From Talaromyces rugulosus (lineage: Eukaryota; Ascomycota; Eurotiomycetes; Eurotiales; Trichocomaceae), in assembly GCF_013368755.1 (NCBI RefSeq), contig NC_049565.1, forward strand, positions 3,534,001 to 3,598,000: a stretch of DNA of 64,000 nucleotides, read 5' to 3'. The notes under the pieces were generated by a model that was given only the letters and a program-made list of their open reading frames with translations, ran no database searches and was not told where the DNA came from. A program made the translations under genes and the position numbers. Numbering within the stretch: position 1 is the first letter of the stretch; the number at the start of each line of letters is the position of its first letter. Below are positions 48,497 to 60,987 of the stretch, piece after piece.

Positions 48497-51305
48497 TTAT
48501 TATTATTATTATTATTTAATCAAATTTAATGTCTATACCGAGCCCTAGGCTATGACAGACAGCGATTCGTGTGGATTAGGCCTGCTTATAGGGGTTGCCC
48601 CCTATAAGCCGGTGCCTCTACTCCTATTGGATTCAGGCTTTTAAGGTATCTTGCACTTTCCTCACCCTATGTCGCTTATATACATAGGACGATTTGGGGG
48701 CTTATAGTAGATAGTAATCATTACCCCTTTTTTATAGCTATTAATATTTAGGTGTTATCTATAATAGCGGGCTGTTTTTACCTGCTATCTTTTCCCTTTT
48801 TGCTCCTCCTCATCCAGGGCCTCAATACCCCAATTATCGGTTTTATAGGCTTATTTCCAGGTTTATTGATTATCCTTTTGCTTTTTAATGGCCCTTATAA
48901 ACGCCAGCAGCACTGTAGTGGCCTTTGAGTCTTAGAATAGATATGCTTCAAGGTATTACTCACTATTCTATAGAGCCTTTATCTTTACTTCGGCCAAGCT
49001 AATATATAGTTTTTCCTGCTGGTAGTATCACTATCGATAGTTTATAAGAAGGTATTTTACTATCTTAGTCCTCTTAGAGTACTCTAAACAATTAGAAGAG
49101 TCTTGGGTCTTGATTTAATATAGATAGACCCTGATTAAGATATAGTTAATCTTAAATTAGTAATATTACTACACTAGGTATTTGGGGGTGCTTGTCATTA
49201 TTAAGTCAAGCTTCTATTCCTAAAGAGGTTAGTAGGCCTAGTCTATTTATTAAATATATTTTATAAGCTTTACAGTAAGCTAGTTAATCTTAATAGTGCT
49301 ATAAGTCTTAATATATATCTACTAAGTATAGACTAGTAAGATATCTGAGTATTTATCTATATAAAGTCTCTCTATAGTTTTCTTAGTAGCTTTATTGGTT
49401 TTTTTATTGCTTAGAACCTCTTTATAGCTTAATATTCAGTATATAGTAACTCTATAGTCAGTAATCTATAGTTTTCTAGCTAGGTTATATACTTATAGTA
49501 CTAGAGCTTGTCTTAGGCTAGACTAAATATACTAAAGCCTACTTATAGTAGTCTAGATATCTAAAAATATTTTAATTAGCTCTATAAAATTCTTTATTAA
49601 TATCTATTTTAGGACTTTGACTACTTCTATTAGTTCTGTATTAAAGACTTCGAAGTCTATACTTAGAAAAGCTAAATACAATCTTTAGAGACTAATAAGT
49701 AGCTTATAAGCTACTATAGCGTCTATACACTGATTATTTAATCTGGAACTGTCTGAGTAAAGATCGATATTCTTTATTTTATTTAAAGAGTTTGAGACTA
49801 ATTATATAATAGTTTCAGAAGAATCTATTCTGAAATCTAATAGTATAGATCTATTATTAAATTTTATTATACGCTTAAAGTCTTAAAAAGGGTTAGCGGT
49901 TAAAGCTTTTTATAGTCTATAGATTAAGTCTATATCTAGCTTTTAGGGGTTTTAATAGATTAATATTATCTAAGCTTAGTCTTTTAGTAGCTACTCTTTA
50001 GGCTATATATAGATATCTTTCTCTCTAAGTATTATAGGGAATATTTCTATTATTAGATGCCTTTAAGGAAGTCTTAGAAATCTTAAGGTATATTACTATT
50101 GTTTATTATTTAATAAAGTCTTTACTGGTTCTAGAGCTGCTTTTTTTATAAGTAGTTTTAATAAGATAGATTTTAGTATATTTATAACTGCTTAGACCTA
50201 GTTATTAATTAGGCTCTATAGTCTTTCTAGGCAATTCTTTTACTTATATTACTAAAGCTCAGCCTTATAAAGCGTTACTAACTGTGTAATAGCCTTTTAA
50301 ATTTATTATGCTAGACTTAGAAAAAGCCTCTAGGTCTTGTATAGTGTCTATACTTATTTTTTAGTATTTTAACTTTTTTATAGGCAGTACTTATAGTAAG
50401 CTTTAAAAATAAACTTTAGATCTAATAAGACTTTTAACTACTAGATAGTTATTAAAGAGAATGTTACTAAAGCGTTTTCTATCTACACCCTAGTTTTCTA
50501 GATTTAATTTTTATGTTCTCTGCTGGTGGCTTTAGAGAATAGGATGGTCTCTGTTTTTTTAGGATTGAATTTGATGCTATCTGCTAGTTTTTATTTAATA
50601 ATAGCTTTTGCTACTGTTTTTAGCTGTTTATAGATCTTAGAGACTGAGCTTTTCTAGATTATTAGGTCTATGTTATTGGTATAGAACAGGGCTTTAATCT
50701 TTAGTATCTGCTATTCTATAGCCTGAAATACACTCTAGATATAGATAAAAAAAAGGATTAAAGAGATTAATAAGTCTTAGAATAGTTTTAAGTTAATAGG
50801 CTATTCAGAGGCTTTATAATTATTAATTATAAAGCTGATCTTTCTATTTATAAGGAAAGATAAGGTCTATTTTATAAGATTATTATCTAGATCTATAGTT
50901 TCTATAGCTTTACTAAGTTTATAGAGGTTAATATAGTTAAAGATCTTTATAATATTAATAAAAATAGTGTCTGTGAGAAGCTTTTAAGTCTATTTTTTAT
51001 GTACTGTTTGTATAAGGCAGGCTATTATATTAATAGCCCTATGGCCCCGCTTATATTTTATTTATCTAGGGTATAAAGCCTTTTAGATCTTATATCAGTC
51101 TATTATAAGGCCTACAGCCAGTTTTTTAATAATTTTGCTTAAGTAGCTAAGCAAGCTTATTATCTTTTAGATCTTTACTTAGATGTAATTAGGCTTTTTT
51201 GGTTTCTAAAGTAAGATATCTTTAGTGATTTTTTAGGTCTCTGGGTATATTCTAAGCTAAAAGCACTGTCTAGCTATCTTTATAATTTAGGATAAGTCTA
51301 ATACC
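48497..51305 (-). pseudogene. LINE relic L-b, third part (RT to 3' end), inverted
   Basis: RIP-degraded ORF2 from mid reverse transcriptase (equivalent to about 22,195 in copy 1) through RNase H to the conserved 3' terminus and (AAT)n tail. Read leftwards from 51,305 it begins GGTATTAGACTT, which continues exactly the sequence that stops at 18,540. With 7,299-9,959 and 17,746-18,540 the three pieces total about 6.26 kb, the length of one LINE. The terminal ~120 bp are almost unmutated. Confidence 0.9.
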
Positions 51306-51815
51306 TGTCATAAGAATCGTGAACGCTCAGCCAATCGATAAGTAGCGGACGCTACTTACATAAGCAAGCTGCCTGAAACTCCTATAGAGTAGACTTGCTA
51401 ATTGTAAGAATAAAGACGGAAATAACTATATAGGAACTTATATAATCTGAATAGTACAGATATATTAATTTAGTAAAGATATACTAAATAGATAGACATC
51501 CTAAATAGTATGGCTGTATCATTTCTATACAAATATACTTAGTGTAGAACTATCTACCCTATGCAAGTACACTCAGTACAGATGCACCCTAATGGTGCGC
51601 ATATACTATATTAGTGAAAGTGCATTATAACATATGATTATATAGATAATATAGCTAAATATAGCTAAACTATGTTTAGATATGTTAATAATATAGTCAA
51701 CAGAGCATTGACTATGTTTGCTATATTTAGGATTAGCTATATAAAAATACTCATTTATTATTATATATCTAGCTTATTATATTTTATTCTTTTAAGTAAA
51801 TAGTATTTTACTATT
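51306..51815 (+). repeat. LTR fragment B (5' 510 bp of a gypsy LTR, broken by a LINE)
   Basis: Starts TGTCATAAG right after ATACC (51,301-51,305). The first ~100 bp are nearly intact; the rest is RIPed. It ends in GTATTTTACTATT (51,803-51,815), the reverse complement of the end of fragment A, then runs into the tail of LINE copy 3. Confidence 0.92.
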
Positions 51816-52091
51816 TATTTATTTAATCAAATTTAACGTCTATACCGAGCCCTAGGCTATGACAGACAGCGATTCGTGTGGATTAGGCCTGCTTATAGGG
51901 GTTGCCCCCTATAAACCGGTGCCTCTACCCCCATTGGATCCATGCTTTCAAGGTATCTTGCACTTTCCTCGCCCCAAGCCACTTATATGCGCAGGACGAT
52001 TCGGGGGCTTATAGTGGGTGGCAACCACTACCCCCTCCTTATGGCCACTAACGTTTGGGCGTTGCCTACAATAGCGGGCCGCCCCTGCCCG

Positions 52092-55000
52092 CTATCCTTC
52101 CCCCTCTCGCTCTCCCTCATCCAGGGCCTCAATGCCCCAATTATCAGTCTTATAGGCCTGCTCCCAGGCCTGTTGGTTATCCTCTCGCTCCCTAATGGCC
52201 CCTATAAACGCCAGCAGCGCTGTAGTGGCCTTTGGGTCCTGGAATAGGCGTGCTTCGGGGCACTGCTCGCTATCCTGCAGGGCCTTTACCCCCGCTTCGG
52301 CCAAGCCGGCATATAGTTTTTCCCGCTGGTGGCACCACTGTCGACAGTTTGTAAGAAGGTGTCTTACCGTCTCAGTCCCCCTAGAGCACCCCAAGCAATT
52401 AGGGAAGTCTCGGGCCTTAATTCGGTGCAAATAGGCCCCAATTGGTGCGTGGCCAGTCTTGAACTGGTAATATCGCCGCGCTAGGTGCTTGGGGGTGTTC
52501 GCCAACATTGGGTCAAGCTTCCATCCCCGGGGGGGATAGTAGGCCTGGCTTGCCCGCTGGGCACGCTTTGCAAGCTTTGCAGCAAGCCAGTTGGCCCTGG
52601 CAGCTCTATAAGCTTCGGTACAGGCCCGTTGAGCATGTGCCAGTGAGATGCCCGAGTATTTGCCTGTTCGGGGCTTCCCCGCAGCTTTCTTGGCGGCTTT
52701 ATCGGCCTCTTCGTTGCCTGGGACCCCCTTATGGCCTGGCACCCAGCATATAGTAACCCTGCGGCCGGTGGCCTGCAGTTCCTTGGCTAGATCATGTGCC
52801 CGCAGCGCCAGGGCTTGGCCAGGGCCTGGCTGGGTATGCTGAAGCCTGCCTATAGCGGCTTGAGCATCGAGAAACACCCTAATTGGCCCTCTAAGATTCT
52901 CTGCCAGCGCCCACTCTAGGGCTTCGACTACTCCTATTAGTTCTGCATCAAAGACTTCGAAGCCTGCGCCCAGGGGAGCTAGGCGCGACCTCCAGGGGCC
53001 AATAAGTGGCTTATAAGCTACCGCAGCGCCTACGCGCTGATCGTCTAACCTGGAACCGTCTGAGTAAAGGTCAGTGTTCCCTATCCCACTTAGGGGGTCT
53101 GAGGCTAATTGCATAGCGGTTTCAGGGGAGTCTATCCTGAAATCTAGTGGTATAGACCTATTACCAGGCTCTATTGTACGCTCAAAGCCCTGGGAGGGGT
53201 CGGCGGTCAAGGCCTCTCGTAGCCTGCGGGCCAGGCCCATGCCCAGCTTCCAGGGGCCTCGGCGGGTTGGTGTTGCCCAAGCTCGGTCTTCTAGCGGCTG
53301 CTCTCCAGGCTGTGCATGGGCGTCTCCCTCCCTAAGCGTTATGGGGAGTATTTCTGCTGCTGGATGCCCCTGGGGAAGTCCTAGGAGTCTCAGGGCATAC
53401 CGCCGCTGTTTACTATCTAATAGGGCCTCTGCTGGTTCCAGAGCTGCCTCCCTTATAAGCGGTCCTAATGGGGTGGACTTCAGCATGCCTGTGACTGCCC
53501 GGGCCTGGTTATTAATTAGGCCCTGCAGTCCTTCTAGGCAGTTCTTTTGCCCATGCCACCAAAGCTCGGCCCCATAAAGCGCCACTGACTGCGCGGTGGC
53601 CTTTTGGATTCGCCATGCCAGGCCTGGGGGGGAGCCCCCTGGGGCCTTGCACAGTGCCCGCACTCGTCTTTCAGTATTTTGACCTTTTTGCAGGCGGTAC
53701 TTATAGTGGGCTTTGAGGGTAAGCTTTGGATCTAGTAAGACCCCTAACCACCGGATGGCTTTGGGGAGAATGCCACTAAAAGCGTCTCCTACCTGCACCC
53801 TAGCTTCCTGGACTGATTTTTATGTTCCCTGCTGGTGAGCCCTAGAGAATAGGATGGCCTCTGTCTTTTAGGGTCGAATTTGACGCTATCTGCCAGTCCC
53901 CACTCATAGCAGCTTTTGCCGCTGCTATCTAGCTGCCTGCAGATCTCAGAGAGACCGAGCTTCCTGGGCTACCAGGCCTAATGTCATCGGCATAGGACAG
54001 GCCTTGATATCCTGGGCACTGCTGTTCCATAGCCTGAAACACACCCCGGATATAGATAAGAAAGAGAGATTGGGGGAGACCGGTGAGCCCTGGGGCAGCC
54101 CTGAGTCATTAGGCTGTTCAGGGGCTTTATAACGCGTCAATTACGAGGCTGACCCTTCTATTTGTAAGGAAGGATAAGGTCACCTTATAAGGTCATTATC
54201 CAGGCCTGCAGCTTCCATAGCCTCACTAAGCTTATAGGGGTCAAAACATGGTCGACGCAGGCCCCCATAACGTCAATAAAGATAGTGCCTGTGCGAGAAG
54301 GCTTTTGAGTCCAATCCCTCGTGCACTGTTTGCACGAAGCATGGCAGGCCACCGCGTCAATAGCCCTACGCCACGGCCCCGCCTGCACCCCATTTGTCCA
54401 GGGTGTAAAGCCCCCTGGCCTCCACCCAGTCCGCTATAAGGCCTGCAGCAGGCTTCACCAACAAACTTCCCCCCCCCCCCAGCAGATACAAGCAAGCTAT
54501 ATCTCCAAAACCACGTCACTGGGTGTAATGGTCAGTGCTTCCCTATGGCTCACTTAGATCCGGGGTGGGAAGTAGGATGCCTTTAATTGCATAAGCGGTT
54601 TCACAGGAAGTCTATCCTGAAATCTAGTGGTATAGACCCCAAGCCAAAGCACTGCCTACGCCATCCCTCATGATTCGGGCGGTCTAGTGCCAGAGTAGCC
54701 GGCATGCCTTTTAAAATTGAGCCTGTCTGCCCCCGGAGCTTTCTGGTGCTCTGGCTGAATAGGGCCTGATGCCCCGCTGTCTGGCGGCGAGGGCGTCTCC
54801 CTCCCTAAGCGTTATCGGGATATTTCTGTGCTGGATGCCCCTGCGGGAAGTCCTAGGAGTATCAGGGATACCGCGCTGTTTATAAGCATGTGGGCTGTCC
54901 ACTTGCTGGGCTCGAGGCTCCGCGGCAGGATGGGGAGCTACGTGCGGGGGGCGTTAGGAAATGCCGTTTTTTCCTCCCTGATTAGTAGCTTCTTTATCGG

Positions 55001-56472
55001 CCTATGGTAGTGGCAGGGGGTAGCCTGCTAATCCTCTAGATCCGGGCCTTGGAGTGGCTGGGGTGAGTGGGATTAGTCCGTGGCTTAGTTGTACTGTAGG
55101 GCTATCCAACACCTATTAGGATCTCCTGGAGAAGGCTTTTCCAGGCCATCCCTAGGGCCTTTGGGAAAAGGGTTCCGCAGTGGGGTTCGAACCTTTTTTC
55201 GCACTCTTCCTTCCTCCCAGGGATCCCTCAGCCAAGGAAGACCTCCCAGCAGGTCCTTTTAGGGTCCCATTAGCCGCCTTTATTTCATGGTAATAAGCGG
55301 TTCTTGCAGCCTTGAATTCGGTGTCGGTACAGCATGGGCCTGCCACCGCTTGCGGGCTGCAGCCCATAAGCTCGGGCTTGCCGCAGCTCTGGCTTCCCAC
55401 CACCGCTTAGAGCGTGCACAAAGCCGTACTGCTTTGGCATGCCTATCGAGTACGCTGGTTAGGGTGTCCTGCACCAATTGGCCTCTCTAGCAAGGTCTTC
55501 CTCGGTGCATTGATCACTAAGGAGGGGGGTGGCCTACAGCCTCTGAGGCCCAAGCTGTCTGTGGCAGCTTTAGGGCTTCCTCGTTTAGGCCTGTGCAGAG
55601 CTTCTATCTGCCACCCACAGTAATTCTCCCCGGAGATTCCTCCTGGGGGGGTTCTAGGGCTTCCCAGGCTAGGACGATAAGCTCATGGTCAGATGTTGTA
55701 GGCTTATCTCTTATCCACCCCTGGCTTGCAGAGGCCCTAGGGTTGGCGAGGATAACGCTAAATCAATAAAAAAAATTGACACCCCACGCTACGGTCTTCT
55801 TATAGCGTGTGGCCTCCCCCAGTGGGTTATTAACATATAGTGAGTGACCTAGGCTCTATAATAGCTGTTCGCAAGGCTCAGGCGTTAATCCCGAGCTTGG
55901 CTGTGCAGTGGTTCCACGAAGGGGCTATGGGCGTTGAAATCACCCACTAATAGGCACCTACACAGCCCACATATAAATAAGCAGGTCCCACTTATCGATG
56001 GCGCTAGGGAAGGTCCAGTCTGCGTACCTCCTTGCCTCACCATCGTTAACTGGCTGCGAGGTTCAAACATGCCACACATCTAGCAGTTGATGGCCCAATC
56101 GCACACCACACAATCACATATACGACAGTTGACTATTCTAGTGCGTCGGGGGGCATGCCCGCTAATTATTGGTGTGCTTCCCATATGTCGCAGGGCCTGT
56201 AAATATGGGGTGGTCTACTAAAATCAGTGCGGTTCTCGACCCTAAACCCGCCCCTATAAGGTCTTTACGTCGGATGGCCACGCATAAGCACCCGTTGATC
56301 CCGCTTCTCTCCCCGCCTGGCCAGTACAGCAGATAGCCTGGGTGGGAGAATGTCATAGGCAATATATAGGCTCTTGCAGCATATAATGCCTATTTGCCGC
56401 TCTATCCGCCGCTTCTAGAGCCCCTTAAGGTTGCGGGTAGGTACGGCCGCAATTATGTTGAATAATCAACAT
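52092..56472 (-). pseudogene. LINE ORF2, copy 3, frame broken by many indels
   Basis: The C-terminal 560 residues (RNase H and Cys/His motif) are open at 52,092-53,798 and match copy 1, including in the block where copy 2 differs. Upstream, the reverse transcriptase and endonuclease are shattered into short frames by indels. If the indels are assembly errors, the real gene may be intact; from this sequence it must be scored as broken. Confidence 0.75.
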
Positions 56473-58441
56473 TAATAGGGGCTGCAGGCTTCCAGGCGTT
56501 GGTGTTGGACACGGGGATGAGTACGGTAGGGGTGATGTCCCTGGGGCATCTTCCATAGCGTCATCGTACCCTCCCTAAGCTTTGGGGCTTGGGGGGCGTC
56601 CTGGGTAGTGGTTGGGGGAGAAGCCTCCTCAGCAACGCCTTCCCATTCGGGTCCATTCAGGGGGGGGGGGAGGGGGCATAACGACCTCTACGCCAGGAAG
56701 CGCTTATGGAGTCGCCGGCGGGCCTCCGAAGCTTGGGGCAGGTCCGCCGGGGAATCAGCCTGGTGCTTCCCCGCCACAGTTGCCGCATTTTAGTGGGTTG
56801 CATGCAGGCATATGGGTGCCTGTTTGCTTGGCCCTGCAGTCTAGCACGTTGCAGGTGTGCTTCTTGGGCTTCATAGGGCTGCCAGCACACAGCGGTGCAG
56901 AGTGGTGGTCGGGTGCCGCAGCCCTTATAAGCCGTCTTGCTATAAATTTCGGTGGCCAATGCCGCAGCATTCGGGTGCAAACGGTGTCTTTACCCACTTC
57001 GTGATAGGGGCTGGTAAGGGGGTGCCTGTTGCCCCCGAAGCGTACGCCCGGGCGAGTAGCCTGCGGGCGTCATCTAGGCCTCCTACTGTTATAACGATAG
57101 TAGAGAAACGCTGCTTATGTTAGTCTGGATAGCCGCTATCGGCTTGATCCTGGATGGTAGGTAGGGTTTCTCATTAGGGGTGGCATGTGGCCATTCCCCT
57201 AATTCAATTTCTTCCCTGGCTAGGCCTAGCCCTGGAGGCGCTATAGCGGGCTACCGGCACCGCATGCACCTTAATCTTGTGCCACTGTTGGTCTGCTTCC
57301 ACTGAGATGACTGCGGGGTCGACCCGGTGGCAGGCAGCCACCAATAGGTCCTTATAGGCTGGTAATAGCGAGCCTTACGGTGCTTCTTGGTCCAATAGGG
57401 CTGAGATAGCCCTGATTCGGTAGTAATTGGCGTCTATTACCCTGGCGAAGTTCGGGAAGCCTGCCTGGGCTAGGCAGGGTTAAGCTGCAAGATGACATCG
57501 GCTTTAGACTTTCTAGGGGCGGTGCGGCCATTTTCACGCCTAAATATAAGCCTGCGGTCTCCCTTGTTGCTTCCGCGAATAGGCTTCAGGCTCCCTGGGT
57601 CTATTTGGACTTTTGGGGGCTGGTTCGGGGAGTAAGCCCGTTTTTTTGTAACGATTTGCCACTCCTGGGCATTGCTGGCCGCTATATCGGCCCACTGGGG
57701 GCCTGCTGCGGGCTTCACCCCAGGGGGTGGTTTTGATATCGGGGGTGAGGCTCTGCGTGGCTCTATGGGCTTAGCGGCCCTATTCGGGTTAGCTTGGGGG
57801 CCATGGGCGACCTCTGCAAACGTCGTCCCCTGGGATGGCAGAGGCTGTCGTGGGCCCTGGCGGTCGCCCCCTGACGATAGGGGCTTTAGGGGGTGGTTTG
57901 GGGCGTTCGGGGAGGCCTGTTGAGCTTCTAGGGTTGAGAAACGGCGCTCCAGAGCGCCCAATTGGCCTGTGAGGCGCTGCTCCATAGCCTCTACCAGAGA
58001 GGTCATATAGGCCTTCATAGCGGCCATCTCCGCGTGCAGCGCGCTATTGCTGCTTGCAAAGTGGCCTAATAAGGCCTGTTCCATGTCCTTGTAGGCTGGG
58101 CCGATTAGGGCCTTCATGGGGGCTCTTTCTGCCCCGTCAGGGCTGTGTTCCTGTAGTCTCTTCCCTAGAGTTTTAGGTGCTTCCTGGGAGCCTGGCACGC
58201 TGCTTAGGGGGGGAAACAACTCCCTAGGGTTGATTTCCAGGCTAGGCAAGAAGCCCTCGCTCTGAGGGACTGTTGCACTTGCCTCGGGGGGCGCTGGTGG
58301 TGCTGTCCCCGCTGGGGTGCCTATATAGGCCCCTACGGGGTTCACCAGACCTAGCGCCTGCCCCCCTGGGTCTAGGGGGTGGTTGTCGATATTGGGGAGT
58401 CCAGGGGCCATAGCGAAGCCCTGGATGCCTTCCAGTAGCAT
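56453..58441 (-). pseudogene. LINE ORF1, copy 3, open N-terminal half, broken C-terminal half
   Basis: The first ~320 residues are open (57,470-58,441) and near-identical to copies 1 and 2. A missing pair of bases near 57,476 shifts the frame, and many indels disrupt the zinc-knuckle region. Same caveat as for ORF2 about assembly error. Confidence 0.75.
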
Positions 58442-58480
58442 TGAATTTCAAAAGGTTGATTTTTGATTTTCCCGGCGGGT

Positions 58481-59017
58481 ATATTAATATCTATTAATAG
58501 TATTTAGTTTTACTATTATACTAGCTCACAAGATTTCTAGATTTCAAATAAAAATAAATAAAGATTTAAAGTTAAAATACTAATAAAATATTTATTATAG
58601 TTATATAGACTATACTAAATATAAAAAGATTAAGATAAAAAAAAAAAATCTATTCTTAATTAGAGCGCTGATTATAGCTAAATACTAACTATACTAGTTA
58701 TAAGAAAGATAAAAATAAAATATAGTAATACTTATTATAATATAATATATTTTTTCTAAAAATTTTAATTTCTATCTAGAGATATAATTCTCTAAAATAA
58801 TAAGCATAGAAAAGAAATCTAATTATTAAGATCTATAAGAAGATTTTATTTTATATATTTAAATAACCAGCTTAACCTCTTATAATTCTAGGATAAGACT
58901 ATCCCCAGATTTAGTATTATAGGTTAGGGTTGATACCCTTCCTACCTGAGGCCTCCCATCCAGCCATGAGGCCGCTCCTACCCTTGGGGATAGCCTCAGG
59001 TTCAGCCGTCCCAAAAG
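58481..59017. other. AT-rich spacer ending in a GC-rich hairpin-forming segment
   Basis: 58,481-58,870 is AT-rich with no recognisable gene. 58,896-58,996 is GC-richer and bounded by a near-perfect inverted repeat, AGACTATCCCCA and TGGGGATAGCCT (11 of 12 pairs), enclosing a second potential stem (GAGGCCTC...GAGGCCGC). Identity unknown; a small MITE-like or structured RNA element is possible. Confidence 0.35.
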
Positions 59018-60987
59018 GTATTAATTATTAATTTAATATTATTTTTACCAACCCTAAGGTCTTTATAAGCCTGAGAAGTAAATAAGAATAGACCTATAAT
59101 ATCTAATCATAAGCTTATCATCCTAGCCTAGGAAGCCCTAGAAGAACTTTTTCTAGAAGAAATCTCCAGGGAGATTACTAGATAGCAAATAAAAGCTCTA
59201 TAGGTAAATAAGGAAGCTCTAAAACTAGTTACAGCAGGTTAAGCTTTAGAGACTGCAGGCTACTCTCTTTTTAGTGATTAATACACTAAGAAAAACCTTG
59301 CTAGAAAAGCTAATTAGATATAAGATACTCTAACCAATATACTTAATAGATATACTAAAACAATATAGCTTTATACACGCTCTAAACAGTGATAAAAGCT
59401 AGAGCTATAATAAACCTAGAGTTTATAGGCTATAGTCTGCAAGTGATAATAGACCTAGACCTATACTAATACTAAGTTTAAAGCTACAAGAACTATTTAT
59501 TACTAAAAGATAAAGACTGTCAAAAGGGTCTATTGGGAGGCCTTTTTTACTGAGAGAAGTATCTAGAGGAAGAAGGAGTAAAAAAAGGGTTCTGATTCTA
59601 CTAAGAATCCTTTTCTTAAAGATCTTAAGAAGGACTCTTCTCTAAAAAGGAATAATCTAGAAGATCTATTTAAAAAGTAAATAGCTTCTATAGATTTTCT
59701 CCTTAAAAAGGGCTTGGAAAAACCTTCTCTAGAAAATTTTAATAGATGTTAAATAGCTTTATAGTATACTAAACTACTAAGTAATTTTACTACCTTAATA
59801 TTCTAAAGCTTAGAGTTAGAAATTTTTCTAGCTATTATTCTAGCTAATAAAGAAACTTTAATTAAGAAAATAATATTTTTTAATACTTTTTAAAGTTTTT
59901 TTCTTAAGAAGTTACTAGATATATATATCTATATATTTATAATACTAGAATAGGTATATTAGGCTCTATTTAGCTAAAATATTAAGAAAATCTTAGAAAC
60001 TAATAGATTTAATTTTAAAGTATACTAGTTACTCTAGATATTAGACTTGCTTTAAATTATAAAGATGGCTAGACAGTACTTTTGATTTAAGATATATTTA
60101 AAAATCTAAAAAACTACTAAAGATATTCTACTTTAGAAATTAAGAAAGCTTAATTATATCTAGATGAAGGCCTGAAGAATAATAAATCTATTTAGCTACC
60201 TAAATAAAGTTATTAAGAAGCTAGCTATAGATTTTATAATAGATTAATATAAGGTCTAGGGGGTTTTATATTCTAGATAAATAGAATACAGATAGAGCTA
60301 TAGAGCTATTAATATAATAGTCTATCTTATATAAATAGTGTATAAGAGATAGGCTTAGAAACTTTTTATAGATATTATCTTTATAGATATTATAGAGATC
60401 TTTAACTATATTGACTTTTATAAGCTTAGTAAGGCTATAGAAGCTATAGATCTGGATAATAATCTTATAAAATAAAATTATTTTTTTTTATAGATAAGAA
60501 GATTAGCTTAGTAATTAATAATTATAAAATCTTTAGATAGTTTATTAACTTAGGCTTATCTTAAGGCTTACTAGCCTCTTTAATTTTATTTTTTATCTAT
60601 ATTTAAGGTATATTCTAAGCTATAGAATAGTAAGTTCTAGAGATTAAAGCTTTATTATATACTAATAATATAGGCTTTATAGCCTAGGGAAATTTAGTCT
60701 TAGAAATTTATATATAGTTAAAAACAGTAGCTAGAGCTATTATTAAATAAAGATATACTAATAGTATTTAATTTAATTTTAAAAAAACTAAAGCTATTTT
60801 ATTCTTTAAGACTATTGGTAAAGAATTTAAAGATTAAATCTAGTAAGCTAGAGTATAGATTAGGAATATCTTAATAATATTCTTTCTAATAGCTATTTAA
60901 TAGTTAGAGGTCTTATTAGACCTAAAACTTATTTTAAAAGTTTACTATAGGTACTATCTATAGAAAGACTAAAATACTAAAAAACAG
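59018..60987 (+). pseudogene. RIP-degraded LINE fragment (ORF2 endonuclease to RT)
   Basis: Aligns with about 21,256-23,140 of LINE copy 1, truncated at both ends. Stops throughout from CpA/TpG change. It also has a small rearranged insertion near 59,630-59,710, where the (TTTCTTAAAG)-like segment is partly repeated. The right end is cut by the tail of the next LINE. Confidence 0.85.

Larger units (their letters stand above)
51816..58480 (-). mobile_element. Tad1-type LINE, copy 3, ends clean, middle corrupted
   Basis: Full-length minus-strand copy. 51,816-53,630 and 57,480-58,480 match copy 1 almost perfectly. Between them single-base and few-base indels occur every few tens of bases, not RIP-type, and two blocks are out-of-place repeats of sequence found elsewhere in the element (54,584-54,638 and 54,791-54,880). 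This pattern fits uncorrected sequencing/assembly error better than natural decay. Confidence 0.9.

Noticed and set aside
51942..54557. Many plus-strand frames across LINE copies 2 and 3 (including 167-aa and 132-aa frames)
   Set aside because: They are antisense shadows of GC-rich ORF2 and have no independent support.
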